Below are positions 1 through 15,600 of a stretch of DNA of 64,000 nt, piece by piece; the first letter of the stretch is position 1, and each line of letters opens with the position of its first letter. The notes beneath the pieces are model-generated. The model was not told the origin of the DNA. It did no database searches and worked only from the letters and a program-made list of their open reading frames with translations. The stretch comes from Branchiostoma floridae (Eukaryota; Chordata; Leptocardii; Amphioxiformes; Branchiostomatidae), in assembly GCF_000003815.2 (NCBI RefSeq), contig NC_049991.1, positions 13,947,612 to 14,011,611 of the forward strand, written 5' to 3'. Position numbers and translations under genes: made by a program.

Positions 1-2720
1 GTATGATTGGAAACTTGGAAACGGCCTAAAATTAGTGAGCACGTGGATGCCATCCATATAATCAAATAGATATGGCTATATATATATATAGATCAAAGCT
101 CGTCTGTGTAGACCAACTACATCGTTCTGTTAATGCCGCCATGAATATGCATTTAAGGCCATAAAGCACTTAGTTATGAAGTTTAAGCTAAAACACTTAT
201 TGATATTAGAAACGGCCAGATGTTTCCATATGATTTTGGGGGTGGGGTGAAGGGCTAGAATATGATATATTACAATCTGACATCTTCTCTGAAAACCCGG
301 TTAAAAACTCTCGATCCTTGACCTTTGTCCAAAAAAACATCATATAGGTCATTGATTACAACAACCGATTTTTTATCTATAGATTTTAGAAAAATTCGAC
401 TATGTCTGAACGTTGATAACGGACTTGAATAAGTATACTTTCTCTTGATCAGAATTGAACACACAGCAGAAATTTGAACTCTTGAATTGCTGACAAAATC
501 GTCGGGCAATTCGCCTCGGGCTTTGCGGCAGAGATTTCAATGCTTGTCCCTGCAGTGTTTCACCGTTGTTAAGCCTATTGTCAAGAAATCAAGAAAAACT
601 GGTCCTGTACACTCGCTTGGTTCTGAACGATTTCTATACCACTGTCTTCTTGATTTAATTTATCTGTTCCCTTGTCAGAAGTATTTGACCCTTCGCGTCT
701 TGCTCACCAGATGTTTACTTTTCATTGAATATTTTCTATCCCTTTACTATTTTTGTACTCAGAAACATGACCCAATAAGCTGACTTTGTTCAATATTGCG
801 ACCATCGAAGAAAAAAGCACAAATTTAGCAGTACAGCATAAATACTTCTTAAGTATGTATCTCAATGGACGGTGCGCCGGTTTGCTCTGATTTGCGTCAA
901 TTATGAAAATGTCTGGCTCAATTTGGCGCAGTAATGTGAGATAACCACTTCAGAAAGCTGGGTTTAACTTTATTGGGATATCACTTCTACATCGTTTTAC
1001 ACTTCGCGGCACACATTTGCACTTAACTATTGAGAAATCAGTTCAACGGTTTTTCTCAAATCCGTTGTTGACCCTTGAACGTTGTGATGTGAGATATTGT
1101 AGTCTTCACTTATCAAGGCTACTGACCTGAAAAGTGTCTGATATGTTTCCCGATTCAATTGACTCAATCACGTTTTACATTATTCCCAGCATAGACATGG
1201 ATATCACAACGTCATTCAAAGTCTTGCACGTTCCCCCAAGACTATTGAAATGCTTCTATAGAACAGATGGGTACAAAACGCAAGTTGGAATCTCACTGCA
1301 CTTGGGGCACCTGTGCGACACTGCGGGGTTCGTTCACACCGTTGTGTTATTTTTGCCGTTTTTTTTTATTATTTTGATATTGCGTAATACGTAAAAGTAT
1401 GACGTAGAAGACTTCAAAATACACAAAACGTTCTTTATCTCTGAAATTCATTGAGTAATCTTTAGAAGCCCGCAGTGCCACACCGGTGCCCAAAGTGCAG
1501 TGAGATACCACCTTTAGCAATTTACGCGTGCGCAGTGTCATCGTCACTAACCCTGTCAATCATTTTTGACCCATGAAGGTCGACAATATTGAAAAAAAGA
1601 GAGAACCAGAGATAAAGAATGTACCACAAATGTGTCATTTTCCCACAAGCAATATTCGTCTTCACATCCACAGACCCATCCCCATGTGAAGAAACGCGTG
1701 CATAACCTGAGCAATGGGGCAATGACCTTGTCATTAACTCTGTACTGATTCTGTGTGTTTCTTACTACAGAATGCTTGCAAAGCCTTGCATTTATCAATA
1801 CGTTGTTAATCTATATTCTATTCAAAATGTCTAGAATAGAGAATAGTTGAAAATGACATTGCCTCGGAGAATTCATCGTTATTTGTTTGCATAATCTTCA
1901 CACATATGTTTGTGTACGGCTGACCTGATGCGATCTCACAGTTAGGCGCGCATTCCAACTTTACTTCACACATTTTAACTCGGTATCCACTGACCCTCAA
2001 GTACATTCTGAAAAGGCGTCAATTGAACTGTATGGTTGTGATCCAACAAGAAGGCTGTGTCATTTGAGGTAACGAATTGTCAAAGACCTTACAACCCCCT
2101 CCCCCCGTTAACATCGTCAGGTTTGCATAAATTTAAATGCCTGAAAGTACGTCTAAATCTACATCTACATTTACATCTATATCGTACTGGACATTAGTTT
2201 TTGTTGGGGCATCATGTCCGGGTGTAGTTTTCAAGTACATACAACAAAGAATAATCAGTTGTATCATTTATACCTGTCGGTTTGATGTCTTGTTCATACT
2301 TTTTACCCAACTTGTACGTGGTCTCACACGTAAACATGCAACCATATGAAAGTTTATGTCTGTGGCTCTTGTTCATAGATTTTGTGTGGTTGACTGCCTT
2401 ATCCACGCCCCTGGCAAATCGCCATCACTTCTGTATGAAACAGGCGCGCCTTTGATAGTAACACCTGGATGGTATAAGCTTTCTAAAGTTACCAGATTGT
2501 ACACATAAAATGGTAAAAGCATTTGTGAGGGATGCATGATGGACAACAACAACATAATATGCAAAATAGAAATGTTCCAAACGAAAGAATACTTGATCGA
2601 ACATGATAAGATCTAATTAAGATGTCCGATATCAAAAGCATTAATCTTAGTGTTTTATTGATGATCTTCGTTTTCGCATAGTATTAAAGTAGACATTGAA
2701 TGTTTATGTGTCTTTTTCAG
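1..2720. other. upstream region without a recognised gene
   Basis: No reading frame here resembles a known family and none has a convincing exon structure; the ORFs present are short and AT-rich. It contains a foldback element at 1284-1514 and probably non-coding 5' sequence of the giant gene: a strong acceptor (tctttttcag) at 2711-2720 lies 13 bases before the ATG, so at least one untranslated exon should sit upstream. Its position cannot be fixed from sequence alone. Confidence 0.5.
1284..1514. mobile_element. foldback MITE-like element, copy 1
   Basis: Imperfect terminal inverted repeats of about 45 bases (left arm around ATCTCACTGCACTTGGGGCA, right arm its complement ending GAGATACCACC) enclose an AT-rich core without coding capacity. 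A second copy lies at 43154-43393 in the opposite orientation, with similar arms and a recognisably similar core. A non-autonomous DNA transposon is the simplest reading. Confidence 0.7.
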
Positions 2721-3614
2721 AGGCGCATTCAGCATGGCATACAAAAACGCCGCCTTGCTGTTGGTGTGCATCCTGCACTTCCTGGTGCAAGTGGGTGACA
2801 GCAAGTCTATTGTAAGTTAATACGTTTTTGTTTTGCCACAGAAATCTTGAAATCATTTGTCAATTTCTCTACATACAAGAGACATTGGATTACGATAACA
2901 TATATGTATGTATATATTTAGAGAGAGAGAGAAGAGAGAGAGAGAGATTGAATGTCGCTCCCATTATAATTCAGTAGATGAATTTTTGGATTTACTATAA
3001 TCATGGAAGCTCATCTGTATTAGTAGTAATTATAGTACAATGCTAAACTTTCTTCTAACACAAAAGTACACACGGATCAAATTTTCAACGACCACTGTCG
3101 CGCATTCTTCAGGATCAATACTGATGACCAATCACAGTTGCATTTATTGTTGTACTCTGATACCCTCCATTCAAATCCTCGATGTGTGTGTTTTCATGCT
3201 TTCAGTACAAGGCGAAAAAAGGGAGCCTGGATCTGAAGGGAGCACGAGATGAAGCTGCAGCACTGAAATACACGGCGCAGAAAAGAGTGAGTATCAGTTT
3301 CCAAGTAACGTTTTTAGCGCTAGATTCTGCATATTACAAAAGAAAGTAACATGGAATCGACAATTTTATATTCACGTGTCACCTGCAGCTTTACTCAATG
3401 AAAAGTAACAATTCAAGGTACCAACGAAATCACTACTTGTCCAAACGGAAATTCAAAGCTAAAGAAGTGTCAAGACATGGTTTATAACTAATACATAACT
3501 TTAGACGGGTACGTACGTACATACTTATTCTTTATCCCACTTGCTTGTTTCAGCAAACTAAGCTTGTGGGCGGTAACAAGGACACCCTACATGATCATCT
3601 GAAGCGTGGACAAG
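2721..3614 (+). CDS. signal peptide and basic N-terminal exons
   Basis: Exons 2721-2811 (ATG at 2734), 3206-3286 and 3554-3614. The first encodes [20 protein letters not shown] and a few further residues, a clear signal peptide with a hydrophobic core and small residues before the likely cleavage site. The next two encode a hydrophilic Lys-rich stretch ([20 protein letters not shown], then [20 protein letters not shown]). Start choice: first ATG after a strong acceptor, immediately in frame with the hydrophobic core. Confidence 0.8.
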
Positions 3615-6600
3615 GTACGCCCATCACTTTCGTACTGTTTTCTTCTATTTCTGTTTTGATTTGTTTAGAATGATTCCTGTTAGTCTAACTCACGACAATT
3701 TCATCAGGTCTTTATGGTGTTACTTTGCGTTATACATAGGACAATTAGGGTATGTTAATCTATGCCTTTCCAAACGCATTCTACCAAAGAAAGCTGAAAA
3801 TATACCAATATAATGATTTCGTCTGTTTCATCATCAGCGAGTTTCTCATCGTCTTCGTCCAGCCATTCATCATTTTCATCATCATCATCATCATCATCAT
3901 CATCTTCGTCATCATCATCATCATCATCATCTTCATCATCTTCATCATCTTCATCATCCTCGGGAGGAGCAGCTGCGGCAGGTATGGTACCCTGAGTTCG
4001 GTTCTAGCATCGTGCTTCACTTGATATGAACCTAACAATGATACTCACTATTTGTGGCGACTGAAACAATGTCAATGTAGTTCCATCATGCAGGGTTTTA
4101 TCATTGATAGATACATTGATGTGATCTATTTTACCCGAAGCAAGCAAAACGCTGCATCGACAAAACCAATTCAGTATATCAGCGACTTTATGCACGCGCT
4201 TTGCATTAGGTACGCTTGTACCTTAATAGATGTGGGGTGACCATCGCTGCTGTTTTGGTCATGTCATCAACAATCAAAACTGATTTGTTGTTATGGATTA
4301 TCGACTTCACCGACATGATGATGGTGGTATGTTGATGCATGTTTACACATTATGTAGGTTCATTTTAAACGTGCAAACAAACTATGTAGGTGGGGCTGCA
4401 GGAGGCGGTGGAGCTGCAGGAGGCGGTGGAGCTGCAGGAGGCGGAGGAGCTGCAGGAGGCGGTGGAGCTGCAGGAGGAGCGGCTGGAGGAGGTGAGGGTG
4501 GAGGCGGTGGAGGTGCAGAGGCGGAAGCTGGAGGAGCAGAGGCGGAAGCTGGAGGAGCCGAAGCGGAGACCGAGGCTGCAGAAGCAGAAGCCGAGGCGGA
4601 AGGAGCCGAAGCAGAAGCGGAAGGGGGAGAAGTAGAAGCAGAAGCTGGAGAAGCCGAAGCTGGGGGAAATGACGAATTGCTTGGTTGCTACGAAGATATG
4701 TTCATCTTCAGGCGCCTCCCGTACGGACAGTGGATAGATGACGAGATCATGACTAATGAGGCCTGTGCTGATCACTGCAAAGAACTGAAGTTAGAATATT
4801 CAGGTATGTGCAGTCTCTTCCTACATCATTACAAAGGGCTGATGAGCACACACACACTAAGATGATGGCGGATAGATAAGTTCAGGTAGAGCGTCTTAGA
4901 CTTATAAGTGTACTTCTTATACTAGTATACCCACTAGTAGTTTTAAGGCGGCCAAGTCAGTGAAGATATAGTATTCATTTGAAGTGTCTGTTGTTTGTCT
5001 TGGCGTGTGTCCGCTGTTATTCGAATATTGAAGAGTTGCAAGAGGCATTGTAAAACTGAAGGGGTTTATTAGCATACTAGGGGAATTGGAAGTCTGGTTT
5101 GGCTCGTTGTTATCGCTCATCTATAGAGAATTTTGGAGCAAGCTATGTTAGATAGGCCTCTATGGAGTGAAGTGTGTACTAGCCTGGTCCCGACCTCCGG
5201 TCGTTGATGTATGTATTTTAAGAAATGGAGGTAATGGCCCTGCACTCAAGTCAGCCAGCGAACTCATCGGTTATCGTTATAAATATTTCACCAGGTACTC
5301 AGTACTACTCGGAGTGCTACTGTGGCGGGGCAGACGACTTTGCCATCATGACGAAAGTCGACGACGCGGAGTGCGACACGCCATGCTTGGGTGATGAGTC
5401 CCAGATGTGCGGAGGGGCACTGCGGTTAAGTGTGTCCGCCGCGAAAGGTGCAGCGGCGGCGGGCGAAGGTAAGGGCTACTCTCTTATCCCTTGAAATGTG
5501 AGAATTTAAGTTAGGTAAGTTATAGTCGATACATGTCATGTGTTGTGTCGACTTGTCACTGTATTGTTCCCAACATTCTCTCGGCTGACGGAAATGGGTG
5601 TGTAATTTTTACTTCTGCATTGTACCACTTTTCCATCTCTCGAAAAGAGCCTGTTATCCTTACGAAACTCGTTCTCGAAATATCTTGAGCATTCATCCTA
5701 CTCCACTAGTTCTTATACGATGTTTCGGAGAACCTTAATCAGTATCGTACTGTAAATATTCATAGCACTTACACATTTTGAAATAGACCATATTGTCAAA
5801 TCGTACAATATAATACGTGTACGTTTAATACTATTTTTCTTATTTTGCTATATTTTTCAGGAGAATTCAACCTCGCATCTATCATAGCATTCATGAAAGA
5901 CGGTAAATATATTTAAACTTAATTCTGATTACTTATAGACATATGTAGAATGGCTTTCTGTTTTTGCTATGTGTATGAGTCAACGTGTGTTTACTGTGAG
6001 CTGTGTCATTACGAGGGTAAGTGTTGATATAAGAATTTCTCCTTGCAATCAAAAAACAGTTCATCGTCACCGATGTTCCGGAAAACGTGCATCGTATAGA
6101 AAGAATGGGTCGATCTTGACATTGGGTGTCAAATGTTTATTCTACCCTGATGTTTCTAACAAACTGTCAAAATTTTTGCAGGATATCTTATTCATGTCTC
6201 TGTTTGTTTGTTCATAGCTATCTGGATCGAGGCTAAGGCTGAGTGGGCCGTGGAATTCTCTGGAGAGGCTTCCGCGGGGTTCGAGGTGGCGAACATACTG
6301 GACGCGAGTTTGGACACGTATTGGAGTGCTGAAGGACTCGACAGGTACAATTATAGAATTTTGTTATTTAGTATCCATCGGATACTACGTATACAAACCC
6401 ATTAAGACCCCCTCTCCACCAGATAAAAATTTACTTACATCGCACGATATATAAGACCAAAAGTAGTTCCAGAGTACAGGTTGCTCTATTGTTTCTTTCG
6501 TCGACCATACCTGTACCAGAGATCCGTGAAATTGAACATCTGTGTTTTGCTTTAGGTATTTCAACGCCTGGTACGTCATCTTTGACTTTGGTACCGTGTA

Positions 6601-9600
6601 CACTCTGGACAAGATCCGCATCGTCAACTTCGGTGACACCGACCACGACATCAAGGTTGGTGTGTAGATACAGTCACTCAACATGTGTCATAACGCATTT
6701 GTTATATAGTCAAATATTTCAAAGGATGAGATGTTTAGTCTAGGAAACCGTTGTAGGAAATTACAATTCAGAAGTTGTGTGCTCCAACATTTTCTTCATC
6801 ACAATGAACCATTTCTCTTTATCTCTCTCGAGCTCTCTATACATGTATATATCGTGGACTATTCATCGCAATATCGTAGCGAGTGGCTTGGTTTTAATTT
6901 GTGTTGACATGTATCTTTACCACTTCAGGCTTTCACCCTAATGGTTTCTACCAGTGCTGAGTACGAGTGGATCGCTGTGTTAAGCGTGGATGGTGTGGAG
7001 GGAGGAACCAAGAAAGAACAGGTTAGGGGGAAACCGCTGTTTTATATTGTATTCTTTTTCTTCAAACATTAGTATGTTATAGATATAGTGAATCAGTTCT
7101 TATCATTCTGTCTTATAATTATTAGCTTTTGCTGACTGTATTCCCATCTTACACCGATACCACCGATGTGGTGTTTAGTACCCTGACTTGAGAGTACTGA
7201 AGTGAATTCCTCAACAGTCTGCCATGCTGTTCTGCTTGAGTCGGAGGCAGCCAGGAAAAGAAACCTGGCGATTTTTTTTACTTTGTTTGCAAAGTTCAAG
7301 AGCAGAAGTCGTTTCTGATTTATGTTTATCTAGGAATTCGGCGGGTTCATCGGATCAGGGCAGTACTGGCGCCTGACGATCAGCGCGACGTACGGCGGCT
7401 TCCAGCCTTACCTGGTGGCGTTCGACTTCTTTGGGGTGGAAGGTAAGTGTCGAAAAGCTTTAAATGTGCTGTAGATGTGTCATCATCAGGAAAAAATTAC
7501 CATATTCATTGAAAATAGTCCTCTTCGGTACACAAGTCTCTTTTATTCTTCTGCAGACTTTAAAAGACTTGCCTGTCATTTTAATCATGGCAGCTAAACG
7601 ACAGGCAAGTCCTTGAAACGTCTGTAGAACAATAAAGAGGACTGTGCGTCGAACTATTTTCAATTGATCTACCAACCTGACGAAACTCTATTTACGGATT
7701 ACCATATGTATGTATTTTACAACAAGTTTTAAGCCTGCTGTTAAAGAAGGAATTGCATCACATTCTCACCTGTTGTGAAGATCTCATGTGTTAAATGTCT
7801 TGAAGATTTCTTTGAAGCTGATTCAATTACGTCCATATTTTTCACGTTGCGAAAGATTACTTAGGATTTACATGATTATGATTCTTTAGATTGATAAATG
7901 TGACAAAAGAGCGTTTGAAAGTATATTCTGACATTAAATGACTTCTTTCGCACTTCAGGCGGCCTCCCAGACGGCGTTGACATTAACGAGTTTAGCTTGG
8001 AGACTGACGCGGGTTTCAATATCGGTGGCGTTGTGGACATCGTCAACGAAGGTACAACACCGATATCACAATCTCCTATTAACCTTTTTTCAATAACGTT
8101 CTATAGTATAAGTATATATGTCGTCGTTTTGAACTTGTAAATAGGAAATTCAACGGAGACAGGGTTAGCAGACTTTTCTGTCCTTTAAAAGTAGTCTGAA
8201 AATCCATATGATAAACCATTCTACCACCTGTGTTAGTCTCCTATGTCCCATTCTTATCTTATTCATCCCATTAGTTCCTTTGGTTATCCTTATTGTATAA
8301 TTGCCTACACGTTATCACATTCTATGTATTAATCTACTCTAGTTTATCATTTATTGTTTATAATCAGTTTTATTTAGTATAGAAGAGGTCGGCCTAGCTG
8401 TATGCGCTCTTTCCTTTATCCTGCACCTATTTTTCTATTGTTTATCAATTATTCATGTTGTACATGTACATAACAGCATCAATCTAACACAAAATGTTGC
8501 TTTGTTGCAGTATCCTCTGCTACCTGGATTGTCGGACAGACATCCTGGGCTGTGGAATCTTCTGGAGAGGCGGAGGAGAAGGACGGAGTCGTGTTTGACG
8601 CGGGGGCGACCCTGGACAATGACCCCGACACGTACTGGTCAGCCGTCGGTTTGGACCAGTTCTACAATGACTGGTTCATCGTTTTCGACATGGGGACTGT
8701 CTACACTATCAGCGAGTTCCGCATCACCAACTTTGGTGATACTGACCATGATGTGAAGGTTGGTAAATCAATTGTTTCCCATATTCTTGCCCGTTAGCAA
8801 TCCTTTCTCGGCAAAGCTATTGCACTACATCAGCTAACGTGAAGTAAATCTCCAGTGCTAAGGTATCTAAGGTATCCATGATACTAATTTCCCCTGATCT
8901 TTATTCATTCCAGAGTCTCAATCTTACATGGGCAGTTACTGTGTCTTGTGCCTCACCCTTTATTATGTAAATTTGGTAGCATGAGTTAATGATCGTAAGA
9001 CGGTGCGGTGCATACAAAGCAATAGGAATGAAGATAATCAACTTGCAAGCATGTCACACTCCACCTCTCCCACACTAGGCTTTCTCCCTGTTGGTATCGT
9101 TTGCCCCCGCGCCTTATAACTGGAACACGGTGTTGTCCGTGGACGGGGTGACCGGAGGGTCCAGGGAGCCACAGGAGTTTAAGGGTTTCCTCGGCATCGG
9201 CCAGTATTGGAAGATACGCGTTACTGCGACATACAGCGGGTATCAGCCGTACATAGTTGCCCTGGAGTTCCTTGGTGTGGAGGGTAAGTATACGGATTGA
9301 TATATGGATTTGTTTTGAATGATGTAACTGTATCAAGATTGGCACGAAATAACTCTTTTGAATGGGTACCTTGGAACTACTGTCTTACACAGCATAGTGT
9401 CGTATTGGTCAGTAAATGGCGTTCCTCTATAGATCGCGCTTCTGTGATACTAGTTTCATATTGCTTTATTGCTTTGAATTGAGTTTTTTTCCCATCATTC
9501 AAGACTGTACTTGTTTGCTGTTCCAATGTTACGCTTTACCAATGAACACTTTACTTGTTTGCTTTACCAATGTAAAATGATACGTGTTACGATTTTCTTC

Positions 9601-12600
9601 AATAATTGACATAATGCACTTGACACGAGAGATTTTCTAACATTATATAGTTACGCACATCAGTGATTTACTATATTTACTGTTCTCAAGGCGGGGCAAC
9701 TGAGGAAGAAGATGTCGAAGAACTGTCGGGTGTCGATGTAAGCAGTCTCCTAGAGGTTGGCGAGGAAGGTAAGGAAAATCTAAATGAATGTATTTACTTT
9801 TGTTGTGTCTTCTGAATGCGACAACATTACAAATTGTTTAGAGAATCAACAGGTCGCTACGGAGGAAATGACTGTAAAAAAGTGTTTGTTCGTTTATTTG
9901 TATGTATAACGTTAATTTTTGTTTAAACCTTTGTTTTTCGTGTGGCCCTCATCATATCATAGATGAGCGACTTCTTGAATTTGCAGCTTTGTCGTGCTGT
10001 TAATGTTGTGAATTAACCAAAGGCTTTTCCGAAATCTCACAGTGGCGGAGTTTACGTGGCTGGCGGGAAGCTCTGACTGGGTTTTCGACTCTTCTGGCGA
10101 GGCGTACGAAAAAGACGGCGTGACGTTTGACGCCAGCATGGTGTTTGATGGAAGTGTGAACACCTACTGGCGGTGTACAGGTTAGCATGATACCCCCAGC
10201 TACTTTACCATCAATCATGCCAGACAACATTTGCATCCGAGACCGTAATCTAACATGGTAGATACGAGAAGTAACGAGATACTTAACGCTGGCACTATCG
10301 AATATTTCATTGATGAAATTTGCGGTAGGTAGTAGTAGTAGTAGAGACATACAGTGTTATACAGTACCGTTGTGGTTATAGTATACCGCCTCTTACGGGG
10401 AGGCATACCCAATTTAGCTGAATACGGGGATGCGGCAGGTCACTCGTCCGGGTGAATGATGTAAATCACCTTCTGGCTGATACGAGATGGATGTACGCCA
10501 GGCCTCCATCCGGTAGATTTGAAGTGAATCACCAACTGAAGAGAAAAGGATAGGAGAATGTGTTAGGGGATTTAAAGAAAGTTCCGTCTCCAACACAGTG
10601 AATATGATGTATATGTAAGTAACTTTTGAAGAGATAATGTGTGTATTTCTCGGATACAGGTACTGAGAAGAATTTTAACGCGTGGTACATCGTCATCAAG
10701 TTCGAGCAGGCCTACACGTTGGACAAACTCCGCGTCAGCAGTTTCGGGGACACCAAACACGACATCACGGCTTTCGAGCTGCAGGTACGCAGGGGATAAT
10801 TACCCCCATGAAAATGGAGGTATAGTTTTTGGTGTGCCTGTCTGTCTGTGTCTGTGTGTGTCTGTGTGCTTGTGTTTCCAGATATTTGTAGTCACTATAA
10901 CTTCAGAACCTCTCGATGGATTGTAATGATATTTGGTATGTGGGTGGGTGTTGCAAAAACGAAGGTGAGGATCGATTTGGGGCTCTCTGGTGTGTGACCG
11001 TGTTTGCCAACGGTGTCTTACGGCCGGTAAAAGTCTTAAATAGATGTTATGCATTAATGAATAAATGACCATGGTGGTTTGCACAAAGTGACAACTGGAA
11101 TACAGCGAGAATGATGATGACGTAAACCATTTGGCAAGTTATATTTGCTTCACTATTGGTTAACTAACAGTACAGATGTATTGGCCTTACAGGCTTATAT
11201 CTAAATGTAGATGGTATGAATTATAGCGTTACAAATGTTGGAAATATTGACCTTCTGTCTATCATATCCTTAGGTATCTACGACTGGCTCTACAGATGAC
11301 TGGTTCACTGTTGCATCTGTGTCTGGCCTTCCGACTGGCAGCAACGAAGCCAGAGAATTCGGAGGCTTCCTCGGAACCGGACAGATCTGGCGATTCCTCA
11401 TCACTTCAACATCGGAGGGCGAGGAACCCTGGGTGGCAGGGCTGGAATTTGAGGGAAAACCAGGTGACGTGCTGGACTTATGTCTGTTGATGCATCATAA
11501 GATCAAAACACATGCTTAACATCGTTTACCACAACATTATGATCCTGTAGACTTTCCGGCACCGAAGGGCGTGGAATAATTTACAATAAATGTATTCAAA
11601 GGCAGTTTTTAGTAGAATACGGTACAATATTATAACAAACCATTGTCCCCAAGGCCTCAAAATGATTACCTTTATTTTTACCTTTCCCAAAGTATCATCT
11701 GTAAAATACTGTTTTTTACAAGTGTGATGTACTATTGTCATCACAGGAGAACTTTCCGAAGATATCGACATGGACGAGTTGGAGGTAACAGAGAAGGAGG
11801 AAGGGGAGGAGGCGGAAGAAGAGACTGAAGAAGTGGAAGAACTGAACGTTGGTCTTGGCGTGGACATAGGACTTGTGATGGAGCTGGTTAGGATTGGTGA
11901 GTTTGTGATTGTATCATTCTTTACTCCTAACGTTTAGCTACCAATGTACAGTAGAAGACGTTTAATTGCACACCCAAGTTGCCATCGTATTTCGAGCAAT
12001 TATACGGCTGTTGCAATAATATAATGCGAAGTTACCGAGTTGGACCGTACCACCACGGACGGAGGGGCCGAGAGGGTTGGAAGATCAGCATCATTGACAC
12101 AAAGAAAACAGACACACAAAATGTTAGATTTATAATGTACAATGTTTAATTTGATAGAGTATTGTGATTACTTCTATGACCAGTGCTGTATTTTGAAATG
12201 TTTTAGCCTGAATAAAACAAAATATAACGTTCGGCAAGACCTTATAATCAATAGCTCATGTATGCAGCACGTACAGTTCAAAAGTAGCTTGAATGCTACA
12301 GTTTTAAATAGTACAGATCTCACATCAAACTCTCTCCACCAGTCCGTGAGTCGGTGTGGCTGGAGAAGAGCGTGGACTGGGCGACGGACTCCTCGGGCAC
12401 GGCTGCTGCAGGTCACGAGGCAACGGTCGTGTTGGACGGTAACGCGGAGACGTACTGGGAGGTGTCCGATATGGACAGGTACGTACCAGAACACATTAGA
12501 CATCCACTTGACGGTGATCGCGCTGCAGTCCCGCTGCGACTTACATTGGGATTGTATAACCTTTGTTTTCATAATTGGAATATCATGTATAACGTAAACA

Positions 12601-15600
12601 TATCACTTAAAAGACAAGAAAATAAATAGATTCGTCTTTTATCTACGAAATTCGTTGAGCGCTCTGTTAGAATCGCTCGGTGGCAGCGAGGTCGCCGCTG
12701 CTTTTCCACCAACCGCAGAGCGATCGTACAGCAACCAAAATTGAATTAATTCGAACTTGTGTAATACGTGAGTATCTGAATATGATGTAAGAAGTAAAAG
12801 TATGATTTGCATGACATCAGAACACAAAATACATACTAAATATATTCTTATCTATAAATTTTCTTTTGCTACCTGTCGAACATTTGGTCGCTCAGAGGCC
12901 GCAGCGTGATTGCAAACTCTAGTGGAGAGGGATGTAACGGCTGCGACTGGAGTTACATGTAGTTCTGATGGCAGTGTTGCCTTTTTGGATATATAACATG
13001 TACATAGATATGTATTCAGGAAAAGTGCAATTGTATTTGAATCAGTTGTAAATTAATCGACTACACTGCCAATGTATATATTTTCCGTCCTCTGAAAGGT
13101 TTTCCAACGAATGGTACATCGTGTTTGACTTTGGAACGGAATACACGATGAGCAGCTTCGCCGTCACCAACTTTGGAGACACCGATCACGACATCAAGTC
13201 TTTCACATTAGCGGTAAGAGTTCACGTGCTTCAAGAGTATTTTCTTCTGCTGTGTCAAAGTGGCTTGTATGTGTAAGTGGAGAATAGAAAGCTTAATAAC
13301 TTGCTAAGACTTGGTCAGTAGTTGATATTGGACCATTGACTTGAAACTGAACACGTGGGTCTGTTATTTACCTAAAGAGTTCGAACATGTGTTTATTGAC
13401 GTCTTGTAACAGATGTACACCATATACCATCTGATGAAAGGTCAGAATCTTAAATCAGACCATGTACTAACATGCGGGTAGTTGTCGGATACATGCACAG
13501 GTTTTGCTCTGTGCGTTTGAAAAAAAACCACGGATACTTACTTTTTGGCATATCGCAGGTGAACCCGAGCAGCGACGGGAAAACGTGGATCGTGGTCCTG
13601 TCCGTGGAGGAAGTCCAGGGAGGGACGAACGCACCCCAGGTGTTCGGCGGTTTCTTAGCAACCAGTCAGCAATGGCGGATCATGATCACATCGACCTACG
13701 GAGGCTACAGTCCTTATCTTGTAGATGTTTCCTTCAACGGAGTAGATGGTAAGAACGTACGCTAATATTGGGGACTTTTGGTCGTTTATTATCTTCTCTT
13801 TGTTTGGGTCATTTTTATACACTGTAAATATGCTAAGATGTGACGACATTGACACTAGTGCATAGCTTAGTAAAATCCAGACGAAATCAATGGTTTATTT
13901 GAGGTAATGTAGAGGATTAGTAAGATACCTGAATGACACAATTTCCGGTTTCCACAGAACCACTACCGGAAGGGACGGACGCCACGACTCTGAACACACC
14001 CGTGGTGGGAGGATACACTGTCGGCCAAGTCGTGCAGTCCATCACTTCAAGTAAATGTTGTTGTTTTTTCTAGTTGTCTTTCTTTTTTGCCTGTGCCTCT
14101 TTTACTAGAGCTTATGATGTGTTTTAGATGCGTTGAAATGGAAAAAGTTGGTTGTCTTTCATAGATGCGAGTATGCGCTGGCATACTTTATAAATTACTT
14201 TGTTCAGATTCGTATTGTAGAACGGGAGACGAAATATGTATGACATGTGTGTATGTCTGTATGTGTTTGTACATGCTTTCTAAACATAATCTTTATCACC
14301 ATAATCACCATAAAGTAACAAGAAAAATATCTTTTTGCTAACTTTGTCAAACTAAATCATCTGCAGTCTCGAAAACGACCTGGCTGACGGCGAGTGTCGA
14401 GTGGACGTCCGAGTCCTCGGGAACAGCTGCCACTGGATTCGAAGCCACGGCTGTTCTTGACGGGAACCCAGATACCTACTGGAACCCGGAGGGTCTGCCC
14501 GAAAACTACAACGAGTGGTTCATCGTTTTCGACATGACTACGGACTACACCATGAACAAGCTCGCTGTAACCAACTTCGGAGACACGCAGCACGACATAA
14601 AGGCCTTCACGCTGGCGGTAAGAAATTGGTTTCATTGTCCTTTTAGAAAATAAAGACATTGACAAATGTCGTCGAGTTTCAAGGACATGTTTGTAATTGA
14701 TACGACTAGCTGAAAGCGATGACGTAATCGCCAGACGAAGAGAAACTGCAAAGAACGTAATAAAATCCAAAGATTAGAATGAAATGATCCTAGAATCCCT
14801 GTTATCAAATGTTCACGTGTTGAGAGAACAGATGTACCATGTCGAACTGTTGTTGCAGTTTTCTGCCACTGGTGAGGAGGACACATGGAAGATAGTGCTG
14901 GGCGTCGATGGCCTCAAGGCGGGAACCAAGTAAGATAATCCTTGATTTTTATGGTAATGTGGTAGAAAATGTACCAACGTGATAGAAGCCATTGAAATCT
15001 TGTGAAGTCTTGTTTCAAGGATGAATATGAGTCAATTCTATTTTGATAGTAGCGCTAATTAACCACCATACTTAAGACACGTATAAGTAACACCATCTGT
15101 ACGACCTGACTTTATAAAATTTAGATATTTTTCTGCGGCAAATCAATATGATAAACATTAAAGGTACAATATGTTTACGTACTGATCAGAAGGGTCTGTT
15201 GTAGTACAGTTAGTATTGCATTATTGTGTGCGTGGTAAGTGAAGGCCACCTTGTTTTGTTTTACAGGGAGCCTCAGGAGTTCGGTGGCTTCCTTGGAACA
15301 GGTCGGTTCTGGCGTTTCATGATCACGGCCACGTATGGCGGCTCCCAGCCTTATCTGGTGGATCTCACATTCCAAGGCGCAGAAGGTAGATGAAATTTCA
15401 AACATGGTGTAAGAATACGACATAGTTTGAGACGCCCCTGGTGAGGCAATCAAGCCACTGTTTAGGTTGTTTATTCGTGTTTGTGCGAGCGCTGGCATTG
15501 ATTGGAAACTTGATGATGAAATTGCTACTGATGTACTCTGATTTATGTCGGGTCCATACTAAAATCCATCCTGTTCTTTATTCTGCATCAGGACAAGTAG

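Noticed and set aside
3781..4038. Met-rich minus frame and Ile-rich plus frame at the poly-Ser exon
   Set aside because: Other frames of the TCA repeat; only the Ser frame joins the neighbouring exons.
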